A DNA stretch of 64,000 nucleotides from an uncultured Ruminococcus sp. (lineage in GTDB: Bacteria > Bacillota > Clostridia > Oscillospirales > Ruminococcaceae): contig UQKC01000003.1 in assembly GCA_900541495.1 (NCBI GenBank), forward strand, positions 27,132-91,131, in the 5' to 3' direction. Below are positions 41,717 to 51,827 of the stretch, one piece after another. The position numbers and the translations under genes are program-made. Every line of letters begins with the position of its first letter. The stretch's first letter is position 1. A model generated the notes under the pieces. The model made no database searches, was not told where the DNA came from, and worked only from the letters and a program-made list of their open reading frames with translations.

Positions 41717-44700
41717 CAGCTTTCACCCTCAATCGTATTTTCTGTTTCAAGATAAGCTTTGCGTATCGCTTCAAGCTGTTCTTCGGTCGCATTCCAGTAA
41801 CCGCGGCGGCTGTATTCCTCCATTTGCTCGAGGATATCCATATAAGCGTAGGGGTTGTTTTCAGCCATTCTGCGGCGCATCTCTTCGTCCTGCGCATATT
41901 TTTCGCAAAGGTCATTGTAGACCCACTGCTCGACTGCGCCCGTTGTTGCGGCAAGTCCCATAACGTTCTCGAAGCGTTCGGCTATCTTCTGTGCACCGTG
42001 ATATTTATGCGCCAACATTCCGTCTATCCACTTCGGGTTGAGAACTCTTGTGCGTATGCCCTTTGCAACGGCTTTTTCCGCCGACTCCGTTATGGGAACT
42101 GCACCCGTTGTGTCGGTGACGAGCATTACGGCTTTCCTGCCCTTTACCATTTCGACCGACTTCGCCAAGCCGCCGAAGAATTCATAGTAGTGGTCGAGGT
42201 CGGTTATCTCATATTCGTTATTGTCACGGACCTGCGAAACTATCTCAACGCTTTTCAAATTCTGCTCGTAAAGATCGGCTGTATCGCCGCCGTGCATTTT
42301 GCGGCTGTATGCATAATGGAGCGAAGTGAGGAACTGACTTCCGAGCTGTTCTTCCTTTTCCCAAGCCTTTGTTTCGATTATTGAAGTAAGACCCGTGCCG
42401 TACTCGCCCTCGCGCGGTCCGAAAATTCTTGTAACGGAGAGCGAAGCGGCTTCTTCCTCGTCATATCCTTTATCGATGAGATAGGAATAAAGCTTCGCCG
42501 AGTTCGCTTTCATAAAGTTCTGTTCGTCCGTTTCGTCGGCTTCGTTCACAAGGTGAAGCAGATCGTCAAGATTGTCGATGAGATTCGGGAAAAGGTCGCG
42601 GAAAAATCCGCAGATATTTATTGTAACGTCAATTCTCGGTCTGCCGAGTTCTTCTGTCGGGATAAGCTCATACTTCGGATTCCAGGCGGAATTGCCCTTT
42701 GCGAGCCGCGCGCCGAGATAACCCATTATCTGACCGATAGTTTCGCCGTGGGTACGCGAGGTTTCCAGTCCCCACAAAATGACCGCCGTTGAGTTCGGGT
42801 AAGTTCCGTACTCGTTAAAATAGGTCTTTATCGTATTTTCAGCAGTTCTCACGCCGCGCTGATACGCCGTCAAAGTCGGGACAAAACGCTGGTCGAACTG
42901 ATAAAGATTATAACCCGACGGCAGAACTTCGGGACTGCGGTAGATATCGCCTGCTGCTTTTGCAGGGATATATCCGCCCGAAAGTGCGTTCAGGAGCTGC
43001 TCATTTTCGGCGTTATGCTTTATATCGTTATACTTTCTCCGTCCGAATTCAATTGCGGTGCGAAGCTTTTCGGGAACATTTTCAGCACTGAAATTTTCAT
43101 CGAAATATTTCTCCGCAAGCGCATTTATCCTGCGAAGCTTTTCTCCGCCGCTCTCCTCTGCCTGCGCAAGATCTTCGCCAAGCTCCTCGGCGGCAATTTC
43201 GTTAAGTGACGGGACATCATCGTGCGGCTTTTTAAGCAGTTCACGGACATAGCAAAGTGCTTCTTCATCAGAATAATCATTGCCGAAAATATGAAGTCCT
43301 TTCGGTATGAGCGAGCTGTTAAGTCGATAAAGTTCCGATTCAAGTTCTTCAATCTCGGTCGGCAGGTTAAGCTTTTCCGCAAGCGTTGCGATATTCTGCT
43401 TTACCTCCGAAGCGGCGCTTTCCGAGAACGAAAGCTGATGATGATATTCGTCAAGCATTGCGGAAAGCTCGGCATATTCGCCGTAAAGTCCGCTCCGGAC
43501 GAAAACGGGCGGCTGATAGCCTATGAGCGAGGCGTGTGAACGGCGCTTTGCGATAGTCGCTTCGGACGGATTTCCGCAGTAATAAAGATAAAAATGCGGC
43601 ATATCTTTGAGGAGAATATCGGGATAGCACATTCCGCTCATTCCGCACTCCTTGCCCTTTAAAAATTCGAGCGTTCCGTGCGTTCCGACGTGGATAACGG
43701 CATCTGCGCCGAACTTGTCGTGCAGATATTTGTAGAAAGCTATGTACTGGTGATGCGGAGGTATCGATTTATCGTGATAAAGCTTGTCGGTGTCCTCGTG
43801 AATGCCCCTTGACGGCTGTAAACCGACAAGAATATTGCCATAGGTCGCCGCAGGGATAAGAAAATCACCGTTTTCATCGGTCATAATCTCGCCGCTCGGC
43901 TCGCCCCAAGCGTTTATAACGGCTTCTTTGTCCGCAAAGCCGTTCAGAAACTTTTTATAGTCGGGAAGCGGATATTTCGGCATATTTCCATTGTCGAAAT
44001 ACTTGCCCGAATTGACAATTCCGCCGTTTATGAAGTCGGACATAAGCTTTTCCGCGGAAACTTCTTCGGAAGTGTAGCCGCTGTTTTTCAGCAGGGAAAG
44101 CATTGATGATACCGACTGAAACGTATCGAGAAATGCTCCGCCGAAAACGTTGGCTTCTCCGGGGGGATAGTTATAGCATATTATCGCGATCTTCTTTTCC
44201 GAATTTGCCTTTCTGCGAAGCGAAATGAACTTCTCCGCACGGTCGGCAAGCGCTTCAAGACGTTCCCCGATTATTTTTATCTCATCAGAAGTAACGTCAA
44301 ACTCTTCGTCATAAACGGGTTCGGTCTTTGCGCCGACAGGGAGCGTCAGAACTGCGCCGTCCTGCTCGGGGAGCATAACCGAAATGAGCGTTTCCGAGGG
44401 CGTATTGCCCTGAACCGAATCGAGCCAGTCTTTTTCTGTGCGCCTTGACATAAAGAACGGGTGCAGATACGGGACGTTGAGCTCTTTCAGCAGGTCTGTT
44501 CCTGCGGAGATATTTCCGCCCATTGGTCCTGCACTCAAACGGAACGACATACAGTTCATTATCAGTTCGGGCTTTTTCGGAAAAAATTCCGTCATCAGCT
44601 TTTTCAGCGTTCCGTCATTGATGCTGTCCATACCCGAAACTGCGATAGGCAGAACGTTTGCGCTCTTTTGCAGACGCTCGGCGATCTCACCTACTGCGCC

Positions 44701-45396
44701 CGAATAATCCATTGGATAGATATGACCGTAGTAAAGCAATGCAATGACAGGCTTTTCTTCGTCGAAAGGATAATCAGCCGAAAATTCTTCATAGCTGCCG
44801 TAATACTTCATATCCTTTGCCCTGCAGACCGATGCCGCAGGAACTTCCCTCGGCTCGGACGGCTTTGGGAGCTTTTTTGCGCCGCCATATTCACGCAGGA
44901 TAAGGTACAGCATATTGAGGATATTCGTATAGTCGGCAACGTAAAAATACTTGCATATAAGCGAATAATTTCGCATATCACGCATTTTTCCGGGCATAAT
45001 TTTGCCCATTGCCTCAGCCATTGACTGCATCTTTTTCATCGCAGCCATATCGGGTTTCTTTCCGCCCGAGGCTTTCATTGAGGCTGTGGAAAAGCTGCCG
45101 AGCTTCATATATTCTCTTGCGGAATTGCCGTAAGGGATAACATCGCCCCTGCAATCTTTAAGTCCTTCATAAACGGCTTTTATCGTTTCAACGGGACTTC
45201 CCATAAGGTCAACAAAAACCATATCGGAGGTCTTTATGTCGGAGATGAGCCGCGCGGTCTTTTCCTTTCCGTAGTCCGTGACCGCGTAATAAAGCCGCAG
45301 GTCGAGCAGTTTGGGTTCAAGCTTTCGGACTTCCCTTGCCGCTTTCATAAGGCATTTTACGGACGGCGCAGAAACGGTTATAAATGTAAATTTCAT
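41716..45396 (-). CDS. cobN: CobN/BchH-type large chelatase subunit
   Basis: The 1226-residue protein has the CobN/ChlH layout. An N-terminal part contains [20 protein letters not shown], and the long porphyrin-binding region follows with [59 protein letters not shown] and [17 protein letters not shown]. Length is close to CobN (about 1250). CobN inserts cobalt into hydrogenobyrinic acid a,c-diamide in the aerobic route, yet the genes here are of the anaerobic route, so its true substrate is uncertain. It overlaps the ABC ATPase gene by 4 bp. Confidence 0.9.
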   Translation of the reverse strand: MKFTFITVSAPSVKCLMKAAREVRKLEPKLLDLRLYYAVTDYGKEKTARLISDIKTSDMVFVDLMGSPVETIKAVYEGLKDCRGDVIPYGNSAREYMKLGSFSTASMKASGGKKPDMAAMKKMQSMAEAMGKIMPGKMRDMRNYSLICKYFYVADYTNILNMLYLILREYGGAKKLPKPSEPREVPAASVCRAKDMKYYGSYEEFSADYPFDEEKPVIALLYYGHIYPMDYSGAVGEIAERLQKSANVLPIAVSGMDSINDGTLKKLMTEFFPKKPELIMNCMSFRLSAGPMGGNISAGTDLLKELNVPYLHPFFMSRRTEKDWLDSVQGNTPSETLISVMLPEQDGAVLTLPVGAKTEPVYDEEFDVTSDEIKIIGERLEALADRAEKFISLRRKANSEKKIAIICYNYPPGEANVFGGAFLDTFQSVSSMLSLLKNSGYTSEEVSAEKLMSDFINGGIVNSGKYFDNGNMPKYPLPDYKKFLNGFADKEAVINAWGEPSGEIMTDENGDFLIPAATYGNILVGLQPSRGIHEDTDKLYHDKSIPPHHQYIAFYKYLHDKFGADAVIHVGTHGTLEFLKGKECGMSGMCYPDILLKDMPHFYLYYCGNPSEATIAKRRSHASLIGYQPPVFVRSGLYGEYAELSAMLDEYHHQLSFSESAASEVKQNIATLAEKLNLPTEIEELESELYRLNSSLIPKGLHIFGNDYSDEEALCYVRELLKKPHDDVPSLNEIAAEELGEDLAQAEESGGEKLRRINALAEKYFDENFSAENVPEKLRTAIEFGRRKYNDIKHNAENEQLLNALSGGYIPAKAAGDIYRSPEVLPSGYNLYQFDQRFVPTLTAYQRGVRTAENTIKTYFNEYGTYPNSTAVILWGLETSRTHGETIGQIMGYLGARLAKGNSAWNPKYELIPTEELGRPRIDVTINICGFFRDLFPNLIDNLDDLLHLVNEADETDEQNFMKANSAKLYSYLIDKGYDEEEAASLSVTRIFGPREGEYGTGLTSIIETKAWEKEEQLGSQFLTSLHYAYSRKMHGGDTADLYEQNLKSVEIVSQVRDNNEYEITDLDHYYEFFGGLAKSVEMVKGRKAVMLVTDTTGAVPITESAEKAVAKGIRTRVLNPKWIDGMLAHKYHGAQKIAERFENVMGLAATTGAVEQWVYNDLCEKYAQDEEMRRRMAENNPYAYMDILEQMEEYSRRGYWNATEEQLEAIRKAYLETENTIEGES

Positions 45397-46184
45397 TGCT
45401 TTTTCCTCTTTGCATAAAATACGGGCGAATTGTCCTCGGTGTCGGAAAGTATCTCCGCTTCAACACAGAAAACATTTTCCAGTTCGCCGTTTTCGATAAG
45501 CTCATTCGGAATGCCGATAGTATGTATCTTGCTGTTGTTGACAAGAACAAGCTCGTCCGAATATCTCGCCGCGTGGTTCATATCGTGGAGAACCATTACA
45601 ACTGTTATCCCATCTTCACGGTTGAGCGCCGCCACAAGCTCCATTATTTCAAGCTGATGCGCAATGTCGAGATAGGTCGTTGGCTCGTCAAGGAGCATTA
45701 TCTCGGGCTTCTGCGCTATCGCCATTGCTATTCGCGCGCGCTGCCTTTCGCCGCCCGAGAGTGCGTTTATTTTGCGGTTCCGGAGCTTTGTCATACCCGT
45801 GCGCTCTATCGCCCATTCAACGATGCTTTTGTCATCGCCGTCCGAGCCTGCCCACCATTTTTTATGGGCGTATCTGCCGTATTCGACAAGCGTTTTTACG
45901 GTTATGTCGCTCATACTTGTATCATTTTGGCACAAAACAGCCATTTTCTGCGCGACAAGCTTTGTATTCGTGCGGAAAATATCCTTTCCGTCAAGCAGAA
46001 CTTCTCCGCTTTCCGGACGGAGATTACGGCTCATCGCCCTTATAAGAGTTGTTTTTCCGCAGCCGTTCGGACCGATTATGGAATAAATTTTTCCACGCTC
46101 GATATCAAGGCTTATCCCGTCAAGGATACGGTAATTTTTGTAGCCTGCGCAAAGGTTTCTCACCGATAAAATAGTCTTTTCCAT
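45393..46184 (-). CDS. FecE/BtuD-type ABC importer ATPase (system 1)
   Basis: The 263-residue ATPase has Walker A GPNGCGKTT (about 38-46), signature LSGGERQRARIAMA, Walker B IMLLDEPTTYLDIAHQLE and the H-loop VLHDMNHAARY. The YLDIAHQLE extension is typical of iron-siderophore/cobalamin importers. It lies 6 bp after its permease and binding-protein genes. Riboswitch control makes cobalamin, cobinamide or cobalt chelates the likely cargo. Confidence 0.93.
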   Translation of the reverse strand: MEKTILSVRNLCAGYKNYRILDGISLDIERGKIYSIIGPNGCGKTTLIRAMSRNLRPESGEVLLDGKDIFRTNTKLVAQKMAVLCQNDTSMSDITVKTLVEYGRYAHKKWWAGSDGDDKSIVEWAIERTGMTKLRNRKINALSGGERQRARIAMAIAQKPEIMLLDEPTTYLDIAHQLEIMELVAALNREDGITVVMVLHDMNHAARYSDELVLVNNSKIHTIGIPNELIENGELENVFCVEAEILSDTEDNSPVFYAKRKKQ

Positions 46185-46190
46185 AAGCGC

Positions 46191-47183
46191 CTACTTTCTG
46201 AGCAGATACAGGAAGAACGGAACTCCCAGCACTGCCATTACTATTCCGACAGGTATTTCTGTCGGGCTCAGAACCGTTCGAGCAAAGGTGTCGCTCAGCA
46301 TTACAAGCGCCGCACCGAGGAGTGCCGTCGCAGGGAACATTATCTTATAATTATTGCCGAGGATAAGCCTTATGCTGTGCGGAACGATAAGTCCGACAAA
46401 GCCGAGCAAACCGACAACGCTTACCGCAGATGCCGCAAGAAGCGCCGCAAGTGCCGTAAATCCAAGCCTTGTAAGCTCAACATTAAGTCCGAGTCCCCTC
46501 GCCGTATCATCGCCGAGGACAAGTATATTCAGCTTGTCTGCGAAGATGAGCGCAAGCAGCAGACCTGCGATCGTATAAGGCAGTATCGTTCTCACTTCTC
46601 CCCAGCTTCGGGAGGAAAGGCTTCCGTTCATAAACGTGAGCGCGCCGTGAACTCGGTCGCTGAAAAAGACGAGTATTGCTGATATACCTGCGCCGAAAAG
46701 CTCCGATACAGCAACACCCGAAAGCACTATTCTTGTCGGGTCGATGCCGCCTTTCCACGCAAGCAGATAGATTATCACCGCCGCAAGCATTGCACCTGCA
46801 AATGCAACAATCGGAACAAGGTTCTGCCACTGCGGAAACACTACAAGTATAAGTATGCCGAAAAGACCTGCTCCGCTGCTTATTCCGATTATGGACGGGT
46901 CGGCGAGCGGATTTTTCATAACGCCCTGGAGTATCGAACCCGAGAGCGCAAGGTTAATTCCTACCAAAGCGGCAAGTATCATTCGCGGAAGTCGGATATT
47001 CCATATTACCTTATTGTTCGTTCCCGTATGGTCGCCCGAGATAGTGTTCACGATGTCCGAAACGGAAATATCCATCGTTCCGACAACATTTCCGAGGATA
47101 AATGCAAACACTACTGCCGCCGCAAGAACGACAAGGACTATGACCTTGAACGTGGTCGTTTCTCTGAAAGCAGTTTTCTCCAT
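46191..47183 (-). CDS. FecCD/BtuC-type ABC importer permease (system 1)
   Basis: The 330-residue protein has nine or ten membrane helices and FecCD-family motifs: IWNIRLPRMILAALVGINLALSG, GVMKNPLADPSIIGISSGAG, LGFVGLIVPHSIRLILG and the ending PVGIVMAVLGVPFFLYLLRK. Its start overlaps the stop of the binding-protein gene by one base (TGATG). It should pair as a homodimer with the system 1 ATPase. Confidence 0.94.
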   Translation of the reverse strand: MEKTAFRETTTFKVIVLVVLAAAVVFAFILGNVVGTMDISVSDIVNTISGDHTGTNNKVIWNIRLPRMILAALVGINLALSGSILQGVMKNPLADPSIIGISSGAGLFGILILVVFPQWQNLVPIVAFAGAMLAAVIIYLLAWKGGIDPTRIVLSGVAVSELFGAGISAILVFFSDRVHGALTFMNGSLSSRSWGEVRTILPYTIAGLLLALIFADKLNILVLGDDTARGLGLNVELTRLGFTALAALLAASAVSVVGLLGFVGLIVPHSIRLILGNNYKIMFPATALLGAALVMLSDTFARTVLSPTEIPVGIVMAVLGVPFFLYLLRK

Positions 47184-48286
47184 CAGAATGTTTCTTCCAC
47201 CTCTCCGTATATCTCGGGGTAAATGCTCTGTGCCATATACTTTATTGCATCAACATAGTAAGGACCTGCGTTGTAGAGATAATACTGCTGTGGAAGATAG
47301 ATAACTCTGCCCTCGTTTATTGCATTTACGGAACTCCATGCAGGGTTCGATGCGAACTGTTCCTCAACGGTCTTTTTCGCTTCTTCATTGCTCGATATCA
47401 TCGTTGTTACAAGAACATAGTCGGGGTCTTTTTCAACGATGTATTCGATATCGAGCGGAGTCGTTTCCGAGCCTACCGTGTCGGGTGCAAGTCCCGATGC
47501 AATGTTGTCAAGTTCCAATATCTGAGCAATGTCGCCTGCGATGCTGTTGTCAAGCTTTACTGCGAGAGATTTCGAGGTAACATAAAGGATAACAACGGAA
47601 ATATCATCATCGGGAAGTTTGTCGGTTATCTCCTTTTTGCCGTTTTCAAGCTCTGCGATGCGCTGTTCGGCAAGTTCGCTCTGACCGAGAAGCTTTCCAA
47701 ATGCACGGTACGTATCGACAACATCGGAAAAGCCTCTGATATGCGTCTGAATAACGTTATATCCCATTTCACGAAGCTTTGCGCCCTGAGTGGACTGCGT
47801 TCCGACCTGCGCGACAATGAGGTCGGGCTCCTGTGCAATTACGGATTCCATATCGATAGAGTAAACAGGTCCTATCTGCGGAAGTGCCTGTATCTCGTCC
47901 TCATAGCCCTCGGTAAGACGGATATTGTCGCTCACATCAGAGGTGCATATCGATTTTCCGCCGAGGTCATACCAAACGTTGAGCGGTGTTCCCGAAAGAA
48001 CTGCTACCCTTTCAGGCTTCGTTTCGATAGTCGTTTCATATTTGAGATAATCGCGGACTGTAAGAGGATAATCCTCACCCGTTACAAGGATAGCGGCTTC
48101 ATCGTCCGATACCTTGTCTGCCGCTGCGGCGTTTTTCAATCCGCCCATTCCTGCGTTGTTCGCCGTCGTCGTTTCGGAAACCGTATCTGTGTCCGATGCC
48201 GTTGTGTCTCCCGTTGATGATGAGCAGCCTGCTGCCGATAAAAGCATTGCTGCCGCCATTACTGCCGTTAAAACTTCCTTTTTCAT
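47183..48286 (-). CDS. Cobalamin/iron-chelate-type ABC binding lipoprotein (system 1)
   Basis: The 367-residue protein has a lipoprotein signal peptide (lipobox SAAGC, about 17-21), a Thr/Ser-rich spacer and a two-lobed BtuF/FepB-like fold with KPERVAVLSGTPLNVWYDLGGK, DMESVIAQEPDLIVAQ, EKDPDYVLVT and NPAWSSVNAINEGRVIYLPQ. It should capture the corrinoid or other chelate outside the membrane and deliver it to the system 1 permease. AAAGGA precedes the ATG. It starts the system 1 set, 6 bp after cbiK. Confidence 0.92.
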   Translation of the reverse strand: MKKEVLTAVMAAAMLLSAAGCSSSTGDTTASDTDTVSETTTANNAGMGGLKNAAAADKVSDDEAAILVTGEDYPLTVRDYLKYETTIETKPERVAVLSGTPLNVWYDLGGKSICTSDVSDNIRLTEGYEDEIQALPQIGPVYSIDMESVIAQEPDLIVAQVGTQSTQGAKLREMGYNVIQTHIRGFSDVVDTYRAFGKLLGQSELAEQRIAELENGKKEITDKLPDDDISVVILYVTSKSLAVKLDNSIAGDIAQILELDNIASGLAPDTVGSETTPLDIEYIVEKDPDYVLVTTMISSNEEAKKTVEEQFASNPAWSSVNAINEGRVIYLPQQYYLYNAGPYYVDAIKYMAQSIYPEIYGEVEETF

Positions 48287-48292
48287 TTTTCT

Positions 48293-49042
48293 TTATCCTT
48301 TCATTGCTTTTATATGTTCGCAGTAAATCTCCCTTATTTCGGGATATTCACCAAGTCCTTTTAAAACACAGTTGACCTCAAAGCCTGCCGCTTCAAGCTG
48401 CTCTTTCCACTCGCCTGCCATATCGTTCTTGGCGTGATCGCCCGCAACAAGCATAAGCGGCATAACTGTGACCTTTTTCTTTCCGCAAAGCTTTAATTCG
48501 CTTATAACATCATCTAATGTTGGCTCTGCTTCAACGGTAGCTGTGTAAATGTTGTCAAAGCCAAGCTCTGTGCAGACCTTGCGGAATTCCGTGTAAGTTT
48601 CATTCGCCGAATGTTCCGTGCCGTGACCCATAAGTACAACAGTTTCATTTGGGAACTTTTCCGCGATAATGCGGCAGACCTTTTCCATATCGGTCTTGCT
48701 TTCAAGGAGCGGCGCGCCGACCTTTATATTTTCGAAATCTCCTTTGAACTTTTCCGCCGCATTGAGAAGCATCTCATATTCAATTCCCGAGATGATGTGC
48801 GTTGGCTGGATAATAACTTCGTCAAAGCCGTCATTTTTCAGACGGGCAAGCATCTCATCGACAGTATCAAAGTATACTCCTTGCTTTTTGAGTGCGGAAA
48901 GCACCATTTTGCTCGTGAGTGCGATGAAAACTTCATAGTCGGGAAAGCTTTTTTCTATCGTTTTTTTCAGCGCAAGAACGGAATTTTCGAGCGCGTCAAG
49001 GTGGCTCGTTCCGAAGCTTGCTTCAATTATAGCTTTTTTCAT
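48293..49042 (-). CDS. cbiK: Sirohydrochlorin cobaltochelatase (CbiK)
   Basis: CbiK inserts cobalt into sirohydrochlorin or precorrin-2 without ATP, the entry step of the anaerobic pathway. The 249-residue product has the N-terminal ASFGTSHLDA, the metal-binding His in QPTHIISGIEYE, MGHGTEHSANETY (second catalytic His) and PLMLVAGDHAKNDMAG. There is no signal peptide, so it is cytoplasmic. It sits between the two ABC importer sets and overlaps the system 2 ATPase gene by 4 bp. Confidence 0.96.
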   Translation of the reverse strand: MKKAIIEASFGTSHLDALENSVLALKKTIEKSFPDYEVFIALTSKMVLSALKKQGVYFDTVDEMLARLKNDGFDEVIIQPTHIISGIEYEMLLNAAEKFKGDFENIKVGAPLLESKTDMEKVCRIIAEKFPNETVVLMGHGTEHSANETYTEFRKVCTELGFDNIYTATVEAEPTLDDVISELKLCGKKKVTVMPLMLVAGDHAKNDMAGEWKEQLEAAGFEVNCVLKGLGEYPEIREIYCEHIKAMKG

Positions 49043-49803
49043 AGCTGGTCTCCTTTAAAGAGCAAATACTGCCCTGTTTTTTCGTCCAAAACGGCTTCAA
49101 CGCCGAGCGCTTGGCGGATAAGTCCTCTTTCGGCGGCTTCTCTCGGCGGAAAAACGCCTAAGAGCCTGCCGTTTTTCATAACAGCGGTCATATCCGAGTT
49201 TGACAGCGCCATATTGAGGTCGTGAAGCACCGTAACTACTGTTTTTCCGCAATTTTTCATCGCAGAAACTATATCCATGAGTTCAAATTGACTGCTTATA
49301 TCAAGGTAGGTGGACGGTTCATCGAGAAGAACGATGTCCGTGTCCTGCGCAAGCGTCATTGCGATATACGCCCTCTGCCGCTGACCGCCCGAAAGCTCAG
49401 AAACCTTTCTGTCGGCGATATCGGAAACGCCTGCGGCTTCGAGTGCTTCGTCCACTATCTTTTTATCCTGCGCCGTAAAACGCCGTGGGTAGCCGAGGTA
49501 TGGGAATCTCCCGTGAGATGCGAGCGCGCGGACTGTGATGCTGCCCGAGTTATGCACTTGCTCCATATAGGAAATTTTCTGCGCAAGCTCAATATGCTTC
49601 ATCTTGGAAATGTCTTTTCCGTCTATCAGAACTTGCCCCCGTGACGGTTTCAGCAGACCGCAGCACATCTGCAAGAGTGTGCTTTTTCCGCAGCCGTTCG
49701 CACCTATCACCGAGGTTATGCTGCCCTTTGCGAAGCTTATGCTTATATCTTCGAGTATGTCCTTGCCGCCGTAGCCGCCGCATAAATTTTTCAGCTCAAG
49801 CAT
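49039..49803 (-). CDS. FecE/BtuD-type ABC importer ATPase (system 2)
   Basis: The 254-residue ATPase has Walker A GANGCGKST, signature LSGGQRQRAYIAM, Walker B IVLLDEPSTYLDISSQFE and VLHDLNMALSN. It is a paralogue of the system 1 ATPase, not a copy. It overlaps its permease gene by 8 bp and cbiK by 4 bp. Confidence 0.93.
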   Translation of the reverse strand: MLELKNLCGGYGGKDILEDISISFAKGSITSVIGANGCGKSTLLQMCCGLLKPSRGQVLIDGKDISKMKHIELAQKISYMEQVHNSGSITVRALASHGRFPYLGYPRRFTAQDKKIVDEALEAAGVSDIADRKVSELSGGQRQRAYIAMTLAQDTDIVLLDEPSTYLDISSQFELMDIVSAMKNCGKTVVTVLHDLNMALSNSDMTAVMKNGRLLGVFPPREAAERGLIRQALGVEAVLDEKTGQYLLFKGDQL

Positions 49804-50836
49804 TGTGCTTTCCCCCTTTTTTCTTCAAAAGAAGATAGATGAAGAACGGCACTCCGATATAGGAAATAACTATGCCGAGCGAAATTTCATTCGGTGAAAA
49901 GATCGTTCTCGCCGCGATGTCGCAGACCGTGACGAACGCCGCCCCGAGCAGTACACAGGCAGGCATTTTGTATCGGCTCTCATACCCGATGAGCCGTCCG
50001 CATATATGCGGAACGATAAGTCCGACAAAGCCGAGGATACCTGCGAAGCTGACCGCCGCACCTGCAAGCGCCGCCGCAATTATGAGCAGTACGAAGCGTG
50101 TCGCTTTTACGTTAAGTCCGAGCGTGAACGCTGTTTTGTCGCCGAGCGAAAGCACATCAGTCTCGTTGTGAAGAAGAAACGCCGCAGCTATCCCGACAGC
50201 AATTATTATCCACGCAGGGAAAAGCTTTTCGAGGGTTATATTTCCAATGCCGCCTATTTTGAACGAGGATATTCCCGACAGCGTTTCAGGGAAAAGCTCC
50301 GTTACAGTGTCCGTTCCTGCGTTAAAAAGCGAAGAAATAGCCGCCCCTGCGAGGACAAGCGTAAGCTTTGAAGCTTCGGTCCTGCGCGCAATTATGTAGA
50401 CTGTCATCACCGCTGCGAACGCTCCGACAAAAGCCGCCGCAGGAAGCATTTTTGCTGCCGTTGGAAGAAGCGCAGAGCAAAGCACGGTGAAAAATCCTGC
50501 ACCTGCGTTCACGCCTATAACTCCGGGAGAAGCGAGAGGGTTTCTGAGAACGGCTTGAATTATTGCACCCGAGAGTGCAAGTGCCGCACCTGCGAGCATC
50601 GAGCCGAGGACGCGCGGCAGTCTTATGCAGTAAACTATCCTGCCGTCAGGTGTACTTTTTCCGCTTGCAAGCGCAGTAAAGACTTCACTCGGACTTAGCC
50701 GAACCGAACCAAGACATATCCCTGCGAGTGCCGATACAAAAAGCACGATGAGAAGCACAAGCAGGGTGATGAGTTTCTTATTCTTCTCCGAAAAGGATAT
50801 CCGCAAGCTGCTGATATGCTTCACCCCATTTCGCAT
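49796..50836 (-). CDS. FecCD/BtuC-type ABC importer permease (system 2), start uncertain
   Basis: The 320-346-residue protein has the FecCD motifs YCIRLPRVLGSMLAGAALALSG, VLRNPLASPGVIGVNAGAGF, LGFVGLIVPHICGRLIG and NEISLGIVISYIGVPFFIYLLLKK. The ATG at 50836 lies 59 bp inside the binding-protein gene with no good ribosome binding site. A TTG at 50806 or another start closer to the hydrophobic segment (LITLLVLLIVLFVSAL) is possible, as GGAGAAG lies just before it. It works with the system 2 ATPase. Confidence 0.9.
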   Translation of the reverse strand: MRNGVKHISSLRISFSEKNKKLITLLVLLIVLFVSALAGICLGSVRLSPSEVFTALASGKSTPDGRIVYCIRLPRVLGSMLAGAALALSGAIIQAVLRNPLASPGVIGVNAGAGFFTVLCSALLPTAAKMLPAAAFVGAFAAVMTVYIIARRTEASKLTLVLAGAAISSLFNAGTDTVTELFPETLSGISSFKIGGIGNITLEKLFPAWIIIAVGIAAAFLLHNETDVLSLGDKTAFTLGLNVKATRFVLLIIAAALAGAAVSFAGILGFVGLIVPHICGRLIGYESRYKMPACVLLGAAFVTVCDIAARTIFSPNEISLGIVISYIGVPFFIYLLLKKKGGKHNA

Positions 50837-51710
50837 TCGGTCTGTAATGGAAAAGCTGCTTCGGGAGGATAACGAACCGACCGTTCTTTACCGCCGAAAG
50901 CTCCGACCACGCAGGATTGGAAAGCAGTGTATCGTCAAGTACCCTGCGCGCCTTTTCCTCGTCTGCGCCCATAAAGGTCACGAAGATAAAATCGGGATCG
51001 GACCTGACTATCACTTCAAGGCTGAGGTCGTCAAGGAGCGTTCCGTTGTCGGCTATGTTCACACAACCGAGGCCTTTTAACATTCCTCCTGCAAGGCTCG
51101 TGCTGTCCTTTGCGTGAACTGCCGAGGACGAGGCACGGAGATACAGCACGGTCGGCGGCTCTTTGCCCGAAACGGACGCAATAACGCTCTCTATCTGCTT
51201 CCGAACCGCTTCGCCGTTCTGCTCGTAAAGGTCGGCTCTGCCCGTGATATCGGTGAATTTTTTCAGCACGGAAAGATAATCGTCAAATTTGTTCACGCTG
51301 AAATAAGCCGTTGTTATGCCTGCATTTTCAAGCGTATCGCGAAGTGCCGTATGCTCGGCGATATCGGATGAAAACACGGCAAAGTCAACGCCGAGGTCTA
51401 TCATCGTTTCAACGGACGGCGATTTCATCTTTCCAATATTGACCGTTGTTTCGGGAACTTCAAAAAGATGCTCGTCATAGGCGTCCGCGGTTGCGGCAAA
51501 AAGTTCACCGCCCGAAAGCAGCCATATTTCCGCAAGGCTTCCGCTGCAAAATGCGGCTCTCTGCGGCTCATCTACCGTGACCTCATAGCCGAGGTCATCG
51601 ATAAAGGTATAACCTGCGTTTTTCTGCTGCATGTTTTTTCCGCAGCCTACCGCAAGCGTTGTTACAAGCATAAGCAAAGCTGTCAAAAATGCTGTTTTTT
51701 TCAGTTTCAT
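50778..51710 (-). CDS. Cobalamin/iron-chelate-type ABC binding lipoprotein (system 2)
   Basis: The 310-residue protein has a lipoprotein signal peptide (lipobox LAVGC, about 19-23) and a BtuF/FhuD-like two-lobed fold with FIDDLGYEVTVDEPQRAAFCSGSLAEIWLLSGG, DLGVDFAVFSS, VRSDPDFIFVTF and NPAWSELSAVKNGRFVILPKQLFHYRPN. The ATG at 51710 has GGGGGAA upstream. It is the first gene of the 21.5-kb operon, just below the riboswitch terminator, so uptake is the first function switched on when cobalamin is low. Confidence 0.92.
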   Translation of the reverse strand: MKLKKTAFLTALLMLVTTLAVGCGKNMQQKNAGYTFIDDLGYEVTVDEPQRAAFCSGSLAEIWLLSGGELFAATADAYDEHLFEVPETTVNIGKMKSPSVETMIDLGVDFAVFSSDIAEHTALRDTLENAGITTAYFSVNKFDDYLSVLKKFTDITGRADLYEQNGEAVRKQIESVIASVSGKEPPTVLYLRASSSAVHAKDSTSLAGGMLKGLGCVNIADNGTLLDDLSLEVIVRSDPDFIFVTFMGADEEKARRVLDDTLLSNPAWSELSAVKNGRFVILPKQLFHYRPNAKWGEAYQQLADILFGEE

Positions 51711-51731
51711 AAAATTCCCCCAAAAACAAAA

Positions 51732-51771
51732 ATCGGACATTATCCAAGCCGCAGCAAGGATAATGTCCGAT
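51732..51771 (-). terminator. Terminator of the riboswitch expression platform
   Basis: On the minus strand ATCGGACATTATCC (51771-51758) pairs perfectly over 14 bp with GGATAATGTCCGAT (51745-51732), followed by TTTTGTTTTT. It ends about 10 bp before the ribosome binding site of the first gene, the usual off-state terminator of a transcriptional riboswitch. Confidence 0.88.
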
Positions 51772-51827
51772 CGCGTTATTCTTTTACGTTTTTTATGATA
51801 CGCCGAAAAAGCCCTTTTTCCAAAATC

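Noticed and set aside
41716..45396. Reading CobN/ChlI/ChlD as a magnesium chelatase for chlorophyll synthesis
   Set aside because: No bacteriochlorophyll genes are present and the set is embedded in a cobalamin riboswitch operon; a corrinoid role is far likelier.
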